NCBI GenBank assembly: GCA_018812355.1
Contig: JAHJDQ010000087.1
Coordinates: 1 to 14,885, forward strand
Source of the DNA: Nanobdellota archaeon
GTDB lineage: Archaea > Nanobdellota > Nanobdellia > Woesearchaeales > GW2011-AR9
Direction of reading: 5' to 3'
DNA length: 14,885 nt
Part shown: positions 7,266 to 14,700 of the stretch, piece after piece
Layout of the letters: each line of letters begins with the position of its first letter
Numbering within the stretch: position 1 is the stretch's first letter
Position numbers and translations under genes: made by a program
The notes under the pieces: generated by a model
Databases searched by the model: none
Told to the model about the DNA's origin: nothing
Seen by the model: only the letters and a program-made list of their open reading frames with translations

Positions 7266-7273
7266 TTATATAA
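7266..7273. promoter_or_regulatory. Palindromic TATA shared by p30 gene and the structured element
   Basis: TTATATAA is centred at 7269.5. The RNase P p30 start codon (7296) is 26.5 bp to the right, giving a leaderless transcript. The outer end of the structured element (7241) is 28.5 bp to the left. The box could therefore drive divergent transcription; only the rightward use is supported by a gene. Confidence 0.5.
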
Positions 7274-7295
7274 ATAGACAAATTCTCATAGTTAT

Positions 7296-7727
7296 ATGCA
7301 TAATTACATCATTATCAAAGAAAAAAACAAGAAATCTTTGTTAAAAAAAATAAAAGAAGCCCAGAAAAAAAAGTTAACCACAGTTTATGCTGTTTCTTCC
7401 GAAGAAATGCTCCGTTTTGCTTTGGAGAAGAGTAATATTGACATGATTATGGGAATGGAACAGATTAATCCACGTGAACATACTCATTATGTTCGTTCAG
7501 GATTAGATCAAGTTACTTGTAAAATAGCTGCTTTGCGTGAGAAAGTAATTGCTTTTGATTTTGTTGATCTTTTAGAAAGTAAAGATTTAGGTAAATTAAT
7601 CGCCCGGATGAGTTTTAATTTGAAATTATGTCGGAAGTATAAAGTTAAAACCTTATTCTTTGACAGTTCTGGCAAGTATGCCGAGAAAGACTTGGCTGCT
7701 TTCTGCCGAGTTTTAGAGAAAAGCTAA
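7296..7727 (+). CDS. rnp3: RNase P protein subunit p30 (Rnp3), short form
   Basis: A 143-residue homologue of the TIM-barrel-like p30 subunit of archaeal and eukaryotic RNase P, which matures the 5' ends of tRNAs. The diagnostic segment is RSGLDQVTCKIAA (67-79), followed by a strand with the family's hydrophobic pattern (KVIAFDFVDLL, 83-93) and then RMSFNLKLCRKYKVKTLFF (104-122). The archaeal protein is usually around 200 residues or more, so this one is reduced, mostly at the N-terminal side and in loops. The start fits the TATA box for a leaderless message. The last codons overlap the convergent toxin gene by 4 bases (CTAA shared by the two stops). Its nearness to an unassigned structured element invites, but does not prove, a link to an RNase P RNA. 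Confidence 0.85.
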   Translation: MHNYIIIKEKNKKSLLKKIKEAQKKKLTTVYAVSSEEMLRFALEKSNIDMIMGMEQINPREHTHYVRSGLDQVTCKIAALREKVIAFDFVDLLESKDLGKLIARMSFNLKLCRKYKVKTLFFDSSGKYAEKDLAAFCRVLEKS

Positions 7728-8053
7728 TAATTAAACTTTCTTTCATAGTTTTTATGGTCAAACCATTCAATAATAATAGCAAGGACAATCACTTCACTAT
7801 TTGCTACAGAATAAAGAAGTCTCCATCCGCTTGGAAGATCGTATTTCCATAAATTATCAATTGCATATTTTTCAATGTAAACTTTCGGAATTAGTTTTTT
7901 TGGAACTTGAGTTGCACAAAAAGCATCTTCCTCAATATCGTCTAAAGCTCTGTTAATCCATTTGTATAATTTTTGATCTTCCGTCTTAGATGTTTTTAGT
8001 TTCACTAAAGTTTCTTTTAGCTTTTCTTCTGCAAATTTGATCTGAGCTTTCAT
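7724..8053 (-). CDS. RelE/ParE-superfamily toxin-like protein
   Basis: A 109-residue protein of the RelE/ParE/YafQ toxin fold, whose members usually cleave mRNA at the ribosome. The recognisable core is LWKYDLPSGWRLLYSV (68-83), then a hydrophobic strand (VIVLAIIIEWFDH, 88-100) and the C-terminal KNYERKFNY. This order matches archaeal toxin-like proteins of the form ..NLWR.DLP.GWRL.Y........LDH..Y... The N-terminal 60 residues are helical and Lys-rich. The gene overlaps the upstream winged-helix gene by 4 bases (ATGA), giving tight translational coupling as in type II toxin-antitoxin operons. Arg78 in GWRL and His100 are candidates for functional residues. Toxicity is inferred from family and context; an mRNA-interferase role is not demonstrated by sequence alone. 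Confidence 0.72.
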   Translation of the reverse strand: MKAQIKFAEEKLKETLVKLKTSKTEDQKLYKWINRALDDIEEDAFCATQVPKKLIPKVYIEKYAIDNLWKYDLPSGWRLLYSVANSEVIVLAIIIEWFDHKNYERKFNY

Positions 8054-8322
8054 CTCGATAACTCCGGTCTAGCTAAATATTTTTTAACTAGTTCTGGGTT
8101 CCAAATCCAGCAAATTTTCCCCTCTTTATCAACAGCAATTTTATTTGAATCTGAAAGATAGTCAAAAATCACTTGAAATGTTTGATACATCATTTTTTTA
8201 GGTAAATGTTCCCACAAACTTCTCTTTTTGAACTCTCCACCATGCTTTTTGATAAATTCCTCTACCATTAGAACAGTATCTAGCTGAGGGTAGTGCAAAA
8301 TTGATTTCATTATCTGTGCCAT
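8050..8322 (-). CDS. Winged-helix antitoxin candidate
   Basis: A 90-residue protein with a predicted winged-helix core. Helical segments lie at about residues 13-25 and 34-60, followed by a beta hairpin, KIAVDKEGKICWIWN (about 61-75), which fits a wing. It is translated first in a pair with the RelE-like toxin (4-base ATGA overlap), the usual antitoxin position, and would both bind the toxin and repress the promoter. It does not resemble RelB, PhD or VapB antitoxins, so the antitoxin assignment rests on context and fold. The transcript appears leaderless: a TATATA is centred 29.5 bp before the ATG with a purine-rich GAAAAG (BRE-like) upstream of it. The C-terminal tail PELVKKYLARPELSR may be the toxin-binding segment (inference). 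Confidence 0.6.
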   Translation of the reverse strand: MAQIMKSILHYPQLDTVLMVEEFIKKHGGEFKKRSLWEHLPKKMMYQTFQVIFDYLSDSNKIAVDKEGKICWIWNPELVKKYLARPELSR

Positions 8323-8348
8323 GTTATATAAGTGTATACAACAATTAA

Positions 8349-8354
8349 TATATA
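8349..8354. promoter_or_regulatory. Bidirectional TATA between two toxin-antitoxin loci
   Basis: TATATA is centred at 8351.5, exactly midway between the divergent start codons at 8322 (minus) and 8381 (plus), 29.5 bp from each. The purine tract GAAAAG next to the box on the minus-strand side favours leftward transcription toward the intact pair. The rightward side lacks such a tract. Confidence 0.55.
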
Positions 8355-8380
8355 AACTTTTCGGTACTATTCTTTAAATT

Positions 8381-8475
8381 ATGGACTTAGAACTATCTCC
8401 AGAAACAAAAAAGATATTGAAGCATCTAGGAAAGAAATTAAAGAAGGTAAATTTGTTCCCTTAGAAGAACTTTAA
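8381..8475 (+). pseudogene. Frameshifted RelB-like antitoxin remnant
   Basis: The frame opened by the ATG at 8381 reads MDLELSPETKK and stops after 28 codons in unrelated residues. The neighbouring frame from the A6 run (8407-8412) onward reads DIEASRKEIKEGKFVPLEEL and stops at 8475, which is the C-terminal signature of archaeal RelB-type antitoxins. Adding one A to the run joins both parts into a 31-residue product. A one-base loss in a homopolymer is the simplest reading; a sequencing error or programmed slippage cannot be excluded. Even when joined the product is shorter than usual RelB proteins. A RelE-like fragment follows one base later, supporting an old relBE pair. Confidence 0.6.
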
Positions 8476-8476
8476 A

Positions 8477-8641
8477 ATGACTTCGTTTTCTGTTGTTTTA
8501 TCCCTTAAGGCTAAATCTGAGTTAAACAAGTTATCTCCAGAAATTCAGATTAGAATTATTGCTGATCTTGTTAATAGCCAAAGAAGAATAGAAGTTACAA
8601 AAATAGGTCACAGAAAAAATATTTACAAAAATTTAAGCTAG
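8477..8641 (+). pseudogene. Truncated RelE-like toxin remnant
   Basis: A 54-codon frame starting MTSFSVVLSLKAKSELNKLS, then PEIQIRII, which closely follows the N-terminal half of RelE toxins (...LS.KA.KEL.KL.PEIQ.RI...). After about residue 34 the similarity fades: the expected P.....V..L.G....RLRVGDYRI core is absent, with only GHRKNIYKNLS before a TAG. Without the catalytic half, toxin activity is not expected. It lies one base after the RelB remnant. A short functional ORF cannot be ruled out but decay is much more likely, since the partner is also broken. Confidence 0.6.
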
Positions 8642-8664
8642 TTCTAATTATTTCTTCCGTAATC

Positions 8665-8674
8665 TTTATATATT
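8665..8674 (+). promoter_or_regulatory. TATA box of the Cys-rich lipoprotein gene
   Basis: TTTATATATT lies about 52 bp before the ATG at 8721. Transcription would begin near 8696, giving a leader of about 25 bases that contains a true Shine-Dalgarno sequence. This differs from the leaderless arrangement of most neighbours. Confidence 0.5.
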
Positions 8675-8706
8675 ATTTGACTTCTGAGTATTAGTATAGG
8701 GGTATA

Positions 8707-8713
8707 GAGGAGG
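8707..8713 (+). promoter_or_regulatory. Strong Shine-Dalgarno site
   Basis: GAGGAGG, 7 bases before the ATG at 8721, pairs well with the archaeal 16S 3' end. It is the clearest ribosome-binding site in the window and fixes the start codon. It suggests high-level translation of the small lipoprotein. Confidence 0.75.
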
Positions 8714-8720
8714 ATTTAAA

Positions 8721-9068
8721 ATGGTTATTGATAATGTAGTAAGTTCTGTTAAGAATGTTGTTAAAAAAGCTGCTGTTCCTATTGTTGCTGGTTATAGCGC
8801 TTTAGTAATGGGTGTTGCTGGTTGTGGAGATACCAATATTTACAATGACGGTGATGGCAATAATGGTGGAAATACTTGCGCAACAGCTTGTCAACAAGTG
8901 ATTTATTGTTGTGATACTGGACAAGAAGATGCTAATCTCTGCACAAATTTCAACAATTCTCCAGATTCTTGTGTGGATGAATGTCAAGATGATCCTTGGA
9001 GCCAAGCATTTATCGATTGTTTATCCACTAGTTGTTCGTTTTATCAATGTGAAGATAATTTTAATTAA
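8721..9068 (+). CDS. Small Cys-rich lipoprotein candidate
   Basis: A 115-residue secreted protein. A basic N-terminal stretch (K11, K15, K16) precedes a hydrophobic segment (about 17-33) and a lipobox-like GVAGC, with Cys35 as the candidate lipidated residue. A Gly/Asn/Asp spacer (36-51) follows. The mature part has ten further cysteines: C53, C57, C63, C64, C74, C84, C88, C100, C105 and C110, including two CX3C pairs (TCATAC and SCVDEC). An even number of closely spaced cysteines suggests a small disulfide-locked helical domain outside the cell. Strong ribosome-binding site, own TATA box. The next gene is a giant Cys-rich secreted protein, so the two may work together at the cell surface. 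I do not recognise a named family, although similar small CX3C-type lipoproteins occur in other prokaryotes. Confidence 0.72.
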   Translation: MVIDNVVSSVKNVVKKAAVPIVAGYSALVMGVAGCGDTNIYNDGDGNNGGNTCATACQQVIYCCDTGQEDANLCTNFNNSPDSCVDECQDDPWSQAFIDCLSTSCSFYQCEDNFN

Positions 9069-9103
9069 CTAAACATCTTATTGAACCATTGTTTTGACCA
9101 AAA

Positions 9104-9113
9104 AGTATATAAG
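9104..9113 (+). promoter_or_regulatory. TATA box of the giant surface protein gene
   Basis: AGTATATAAG is centred about 34 bp before the ATG at 9143. The predicted leader is under ten bases and has no ribosome-binding site. Confidence 0.5.
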
Positions 9114-9142
9114 TCTATTTTATTTCTTTTTATTTTATAACT

Positions 9143-12100
9143 ATGGATAGTAAAAAAAGAGGGGTGTTGGTAGTTCTAGTTCTAGTTCTCTTTATTTTTA
9201 ATAGTTTAAGTGTTTTAAGTTTTACTAAATACGAAGATGTAGAATGGTATGGTGATTGTGATGATCCAGTAGAAGAAGAGTGTAATGCCATATTAAAATT
9301 AACAAGTTATATTTCTTCTTTTAATAATTATGAAGGTCGCGGTGCTTGCGGACAAAAGGATGGAAAAGAATTACCAAAAAGTTTTCCATCAAGTATTGCT
9401 AATGGAAATACTGGTTGCTATTTACAAATTGTTGAAGAAGAAGTTTCCGAAGATTGTGGTTGGGCTGCTTTGAAAATAGGTAGTGTTGTCGGATATACTA
9501 TGATTAGAGCACTTCGTTTAAAAAATTGGTTGGCTGATTCCGATAATGATGATGATGACGACGCTCGTGATTTAATTGACAAAAAAAGTTTTATGATTCG
9601 CGGAGGATCATACGCTAACGACGAATTAATCTGTGATACTGATGAACGTTGGACAAGATGTTCTCCCGGTTTTCATGGAGAAGCAGTTAGCTGGGAAAGT
9701 GAAAAAGTAACGACAACTTTCGTCTGTCTTCCAAATATTGTCGGGGCTAATATCTGGATGAACATTGAGGATATTGACGAGACTGTTGATCGTGATGAAG
9801 ATGGTGATCCTGATTATAGTGATTGTGCTCCTGACGATGGAAGAGTGCACGGCGGGTTTGCTTGTGCGATGGATTATAATGTATTAACTGATTCAGAAGT
9901 AGAAGCAGAGGTAGAGTATGAAGAATGTGATACTGTTGCCGATTGTGATCAATTCCCTTATGAAGCAAAATGCGATGAGGATAAAAGTTGGTGTCAATAC
10001 AATTTTTGTCTTTCCAATCCAGCAGACGAAATTTGTGGAGACGGTATTGATAATGATTGTAGTGAAGATTTAGAAGGAGATGCTGTTTACGATCTTGGTG
10101 ATGATGACGATTGCGATTTAGAAGAATATAAACATTCTTGTGAAAATTTCTGTTTATCAGACGATAATCATTGCAGCTGGATCGAGACAAATAAAGAAAA
10201 TAATTGTTGCGGTGATGACGGTTTAGAAGATCTTGGTGAATTAGAGGAAGGTTTCGATGAGGATGCAGGTAATTATGTTTGTTTTAACAAAGAATTAGTT
10301 GGAAGAGAAGAAACAGAATTTCCCGAATCGGTCTGGCCGAACGAACCCGGTCCTTTGGGTGAGGATAATCGTTGTTCCGGACAATGGTGCTGGGTTAATG
10401 CTTTAGGTGATGCTAAATTTAACATTTATACAATTAACAATTACTTCTCTCCACCTTATGACATTGTTTCTAACGGTGCGGAATGGTATCAGTGTCAAGC
10501 AGAAGGTCCTCTACCAAAATTAGAACTTCCTCCTGATCCAGACTCCGATATTACTGAAATCAAAAAGAACGCTAATCGTTTTTATTGTTACCAAGAAGGT
10601 AATCACTGGAGTTGGGCAGAATGTGCCGGCACTCCCGATGTAGAAAGAGGAAGAATCAATCCTGGAATCAAAGGTCGTTATGGGGGAGAGGGCTTGTACA
10701 CTTTACCACTAAAAGTAGGCGATGAGATTCAACCAGAAATAACTGATCCTGAAATTTATTTAGATAGTCGTAAGTACGAAGATTTCTACGGAGATAATTA
10801 CTTATTTGACTTTAGCGGGTATGATTATTTCAATTTTATGGTTAAATTTCCTGGAGAAATTAATCCTCCAGTAGATGTTAGATTAGAGATGTATGGGAGG
10901 GATGGAGAAGAATTATATTTTGATAAAGATGTTCTTAGTTACACCACCAATAACCCTTTCTTTACTGACAATTTTATGCATGTGCAAGTGCCTATTCCTT
11001 CTGATCTGCAAGGAGTTGGTTTTATTAAGCTTAAAGCCGAGCCTACTGCAATGGACATGACCGTCAGAAATGTTTACCTTAGTAAAGAGAGCCAGGACCA
11101 ACTTTGTTCTGGTCAAGATGCTATTGAAGAATCTTCCTGGCTTACTGACATGGATCAAGCCGATCCCCGAAAGGAAATCGATGGCGAGCAATTATGTACA
11201 GAATTATTTGGTTTGGAAGCTTGGCTCGGTGACGATGAAGAAGTTGATCTTCCGGAAGCTAGTTGCTGTGGAAACACAAAATCAGAATACTATGCTGGCA
11301 GTAGCGATCCTTTAGGTGAGAACGAAACTAATTACGGCTGCTGGAACTCGCAGCCGCTCGCTGATGGCGAAAGAATAATGAATGTCGAGTATGAAGTTGA
11401 GTATGTTAATCAAGAGATTGTTTTGGATTATCCTGAAGAACCTTTTGATGTTACTTTGACAATGCAATCAGAAGCTACTGAGGCTAGTGATACTAATGGT
11501 GACTCAGGACCAACCTATTCTTGTCCTGAATTTGTTTGTGGTGCAGAAGTGGCTGTTGGTGGTTGCTCACAAGTATTTAATGATGGATGTACGGGTGTAA
11601 CAAAAACAGGGCCGGGAGAAACTTGTACAGTGAGCTACGAATTTTGCTCCGTTTTTGGTGGTTGTACCTTGGAAAATAAACCTTTCATTTGTGAAGACAC
11701 AGTTTATCAGATTAATGAAATCTCTTTAGAAGAAGAAACTCTTTACGAAAACAAAATTATTAACTTTAATAATCCTCCACTACTTATTGATGAGCTAAAA
11801 TTAAACAAAAATGATTTTGCTTCTTTGACTTGCACTGAAGGGTATTCTCCTTGTCCAGGGGAAGAAGAATTAGTCACTTCCGGTTATGTTCGGGTTGTTA
11901 GTAATAATCCTAACGTTGATGTTTATCTAACCACATTTTATGACTTAAGTAACCAATTGGAAGAAGTTACTTATCAAGATTTTTTTCAAGATAAAACTAC
12001 TTTTTACATTATGGCGGAATTAAACGAAAACTATCAACCCATAAAAACATTTAACCACGAAAACCCAACGAACACTTACACTCATTCCTGCAACCAAGAT

Positions 12101-14296
12101 GAATGTTTATTCCCACTACCAGGAGAACCCCCTTACACCGTTACTAATCTCCATCCAGACCTTTATGATCTTTACTTCGTTACGGAAGAAGGTGAACTTC
12201 CCATCAACCAAGAAGCAACTACTGACCTCTCTGCCAACATCAAAGCAAAAAGAGTTGCCCAACAAATCATCTATAACTATCCAGAAGATGATGATCCACA
12301 ATTCTACGGCTGTCAAGCTCCTGCTTACTTAGAAGAAGCGACAGACTATTTAGTTAATCAACCTTATTGTTCATACAAATCAGGAAAATTCTGTGCCTTT
12401 AGCACTCAACATCAAGAAGAAAGTGGAGAAATATTCCCGACGATAAATTCCTGGAGCGATGAACCTTTAACGATGGTCGGTTATGAAAGTGTTGAGTTAA
12501 CCACGGAAAGCATGGAAGATTTCTATAATCGGATCGAACTAAACTTAAAACCATATACTGAAAACCAAGACAGAAACTTTACTTCTATTGCTCTACCAAC
12601 TAGAAACATCATTTCTAATGCTGAGTTCAAACCAAAAGGCAGCAAAGAAGTTCCCCACTGGGAATTTGAAATTTCTGCCAGAGACGAAGAAGATGCGCTA
12701 GAACAAGTTGACCGCGGCTATAAAGTTATTCTTAACCAAGACGAAATTTTACGTTCCGAACGAATCGCCATTCCCCAAAACGAAACTTTACATTTCTCTG
12801 CTAACCTTAGCTGCCAAAACACAAAAATAACTCTCAGTGATAAAGATGGAACAGCAACTGAACCAGAATCCTTCACCAATATTTTCACTGACAATAACAC
12901 TGCTTTAAGTATCGAATTTACCGGCCCCTGCCAAATTTATCAACCACTACTTCAACTGCTCGACGATTTAGGACCAGTAAACTATTACAAAAAACCATAC
13001 CAACAAGCCGCTGAAGATGATCCCAGAGCAGGCATCGCTTGCTGTCCGCAAGATTTCTGCTGGAACGGCTACGCTTGTGTTGAACCGATGACTGACTTAG
13101 CTTACTTAGTCGAGCACATTAAATCAGGACGAGATTACCGTTGCGTCCAAGGAATTTGGAAATACCAACCAGTAAAATTCGACTGGAACTTTGATCAATG
13201 GGGTTTTTGCAGTACAGAAGAACAATGTTTTGTTTCTCCTGACGGCAGTTCCGAAAATACTGTACAAACTTTTTACGAAGGGCAAATTCCTAACTGTATT
13301 GAAAATAAAGAATATCTCTTCGACCATTACTGTGACCAAGGCAATTGGTCTTCCCGGACAAAATTTTTAGCGGGCAGTTTAGTTGAAGTTGCCGAAGATA
13401 CTGATTATATTTTGTACTGTGCACCTTACCAGAACGCTCTCCCATTTTTCCGGGATGATCATCAACTTATTTTAGGCGGAGAAAATCTTGTCCCTTTACA
13501 ATCAACCCTCACTTTAGGAGAAGCCATCACTGATAGTCAAGAACCAGAATATGTTTATACTTTCCTGGCGAGCGTCGACGAAAATCTTATTTCCCAACAA
13601 GAAAATACCCGCATCAATAACATCTGCCTGCTTAAATATAAGAAAAGCGGCACTTGGAAAACTGCTTTAGCAACCACTTTAAATCTGCCCATCGATAATG
13701 AAGATTCTTTCCTCAATGCTTTGTTTGAACCACAGATTTCTTTAGATGTGATAACCAGTGGAGAACTTTGTGAAGAAGCAGAAAATGGTTTTGTTAAGTG
13801 TGATTTAGATTCCTTAGGCAGACCTGGAGAAGATTTATGGTACTCGCCAGAATTAAACGCAGTTGTTTATGGTAAGAACGGCTTAGTCGTCAGATCAGTC
13901 TGGGGCACGATTACCGACTTTTTCAGCAATCTTTTTGGCGGCGAATCAGAACTTTCTGCAGAAAGAAATTTTGTTAATGAAGCGCAAAATTTCCGTGATT
14001 TATACTTATTCAATACAGAAAACAAACAAATCCGTGCTTTAATGGAAATTTTTCCAAATAATCAAACTTTAGTCGCCGAATATGAAGGCTTCCAAACTCC
14101 ATTATGCGAATATGTCCAATCCAATCGTTTAGCTATTCCTGAATTCCAATTAGAACTATTAGAAGAAGTAGAAGGACGTGCTAAACTTGCCTGTACAACT
14201 CTAAACGAAACGCAAAGAATCGAAGCAGTCGGTTCAAGAGAAGGGTTACAATTCTTATGGCCACAATTGACCAGTAAATTAAGAATCGCCGAATAG
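9143..14296 (+). CDS. Giant Cys/Asp-rich secreted surface protein with MopE-like metal-binding motif
   Basis: A 1717-residue protein with an N-terminal signal segment (basic residues, then VLVVLVLVLFIF, cleavage near residue 26-28). The mature part is acidic and Cys-rich. Residues 216-238 (D.DEDGDPDYSDCAPDDG) and 296-306 (EICGDGIDNDC) together match the MopE-type putative metal-binding motif, split by about 60 residues. An Asp run lies at about 133-141. Probable beta-sandwich, carbohydrate-binding-like modules lie at about 555-646 and 1153-1275; the latter begins NIISNAEF and then PHW. Repeated Cys motifs include CCGDD (near 354), ASCCGN, CWNGYACV (near 1306), and the pair C1334-VQGIW and C1397-DQGNWSSRTK. 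No C-terminal membrane anchor is seen, so attachment is unknown. The function is probably surface structure, adhesion or partner-cell contact (inference). No enzyme active site was recognised. Confidence 0.8.
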   Translation: MDSKKRGVLVVLVLVLFIFNSLSVLSFTKYEDVEWYGDCDDPVEEECNAILKLTSYISSFNNYEGRGACGQKDGKELPKSFPSSIANGNTGCYLQIVEEEVSEDCGWAALKIGSVVGYTMIRALRLKNWLADSDNDDDDDARDLIDKKSFMIRGGSYANDELICDTDERWTRCSPGFHGEAVSWESEKVTTTFVCLPNIVGANIWMNIEDIDETVDRDEDGDPDYSDCAPDDGRVHGGFACAMDYNVLTDSEVEAEVEYEECDTVADCDQFPYEAKCDEDKSWCQYNFCLSNPADEICGDGIDNDCSEDLEGDAVYDLGDDDDCDLEEYKHSCENFCLSDDNHCSWIETNKENNCCGDDGLEDLGELEEGFDEDAGNYVCFNKELVGREETEFPESVWPNEPGPLGEDNRCSGQWCWVNALGDAKFNIYTINNYFSPPYDIVSNGAEWYQCQAEGPLPKLELPPDPDSDITEIKKNANRFYCYQEGNHWSWAECAGTPDVERGRINPGIKGRYGGEGLYTLPLKVGDEIQPEITDPEIYLDSRKYEDFYGDNYLFDFSGYDYFNFMVKFPGEINPPVDVRLEMYGRDGEELYFDKDVLSYTTNNPFFTDNFMHVQVPIPSDLQGVGFIKLKAEPTAMDMTVRNVYLSKESQDQLCSGQDAIEESSWLTDMDQADPRKEIDGEQLCTELFGLEAWLGDDEEVDLPEASCCGNTKSEYYAGSSDPLGENETNYGCWNSQPLADGERIMNVEYEVEYVNQEIVLDYPEEPFDVTLTMQSEATEASDTNGDSGPTYSCPEFVCGAEVAVGGCSQVFNDGCTGVTKTGPGETCTVSYEFCSVFGGCTLENKPFICEDTVYQINEISLEEETLYENKIINFNNPPLLIDELKLNKNDFASLTCTEGYSPCPGEEELVTSGYVRVVSNNPNVDVYLTTFYDLSNQLEEVTYQDFFQDKTTFYIMAELNENYQPIKTFNHENPTNTYTHSCNQDECLFPLPGEPPYTVTNLHPDLYDLYFVTEEGELPINQEATTDLSANIKAKRVAQQIIYNYPEDDDPQFYGCQAPAYLEEATDYLVNQPYCSYKSGKFCAFSTQHQEESGEIFPTINSWSDEPLTMVGYESVELTTESMEDFYNRIELNLKPYTENQDRNFTSIALPTRNIISNAEFKPKGSKEVPHWEFEISARDEEDALEQVDRGYKVILNQDEILRSERIAIPQNETLHFSANLSCQNTKITLSDKDGTATEPESFTNIFTDNNTALSIEFTGPCQIYQPLLQLLDDLGPVNYYKKPYQQAAEDDPRAGIACCPQDFCWNGYACVEPMTDLAYLVEHIKSGRDYRCVQGIWKYQPVKFDWNFDQWGFCSTEEQCFVSPDGSSENTVQTFYEGQIPNCIENKEYLFDHYCDQGNWSSRTKFLAGSLVEVAEDTDYILYCAPYQNALPFFRDDHQLILGGENLVPLQSTLTLGEAITDSQEPEYVYTFLASVDENLISQQENTRINNICLLKYKKSGTWKTALATTLNLPIDNEDSFLNALFEPQISLDVITSGELCEEAENGFVKCDLDSLGRPGEDLWYSPELNAVVYGKNGLVVRSVWGTITDFFSNLFGGESELSAERNFVNEAQNFRDLYLFNTENKQIRALMEIFPNNQTLVAEYEGFQTPLCEYVQSNRLAIPEFQLELLEEVEGRAKLACTTLNETQRIEAVGSREGLQFLWPQLTSKLRIAE

Positions 14297-14300
14297 AAAA

Positions 14301-14308
14301 TTTATTAA
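14301..14308 (+). promoter_or_regulatory. TATA-like box of the second lipoprotein gene
   Basis: TTTATTAA is centred 28.5 bp before the ATG at 14333, so the message should be leaderless. The surrounding AATAGAAAATTTATTAAG is repeated almost exactly at 14661-14679. Confidence 0.45.
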
Positions 14309-14332
14309 GATAATGATTTTCTTTAGATAATA

Positions 14333-14620
14333 ATGACCCGAAAAATATTCTTGATGCTTTTTATTTTATTATTGTTAATCTCCGGATGTAATAATGGAAC
14401 TTCACAACAATATGAAACTTGTGTAGAGCTGTGTAAAGTGCACATGCTTCCTTATCAAAGTCTTACTTTTCCTGAACTCTATGATGAACTTTATACCACA
14501 AACTGTGAGTTGCTCTGTCAAGAAAAACAGAGTGAGGGAAAGGAAGCTCTTACTGAGCAGATTAATATTTTTAAAGAAGCAATTAAAGATAGTAAAAAAG
14601 ATGCGGAGTTAAACTTTTAA
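14333..14620 (+). CDS. Small lipoprotein with twin CX3C motifs
   Basis: A 95-residue protein with a classical lipoprotein signal: basic TRK, hydrophobic core (5-16), and LISGC with Cys19 as the candidate lipid site. The mature chain has two CX3C pairs, C30/C34 (TCVELC) and C58/C62 (NCELLC), separated by 23 residues, which would staple two helices into a hairpin; a Lys/Glu-rich helix follows to the end. Twin CX3C hairpins are known from small Tim chaperones of mitochondria, but no relationship is claimed beyond the shared pattern. The gene follows the giant secreted protein by 36 bases, with its own TATA-like box, and resembles the Cys-rich lipoprotein upstream of that giant. I do not recognise a family; a surface-associated role is inferred. 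Confidence 0.7.
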   Translation: MTRKIFLMLFILLLLISGCNNGTSQQYETCVELCKVHMLPYQSLTFPELYDELYTTNCELLCQEKQSEGKEALTEQINIFKEAIKDSKKDAELNF

Positions 14621-14670
14621 TTTAAAAAATAATCATCTTTCTCATGATGATGGTCTACTAAATAGAAAAT

Positions 14671-14678
14671 TTTATTAA
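14671..14678 (+). promoter_or_regulatory. Duplicated TATA-like box upstream of the candidate small RNA
   Basis: The sequence AATAGAAAATTTTATTAAG (14661-14679) repeats the promoter of the preceding lipoprotein gene with one extra T. By the same spacing, transcription would start near 14701. Confidence 0.4.
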
Positions 14679-14700
14679 GTTCAACAATTTACCTAAGAGA

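Noticed and set aside
9747..10190. Minus-strand open frame rich in His, Asn and Arg
   Set aside because: It is a mirror of the Asp-rich coding region of the giant protein (GAT codons read backwards) with no independent support.
14644..14650. C box (ATGATGA) of a C/D box RNA
   Set aside because: No D box (CTGA) at a suitable distance and no terminal stem.
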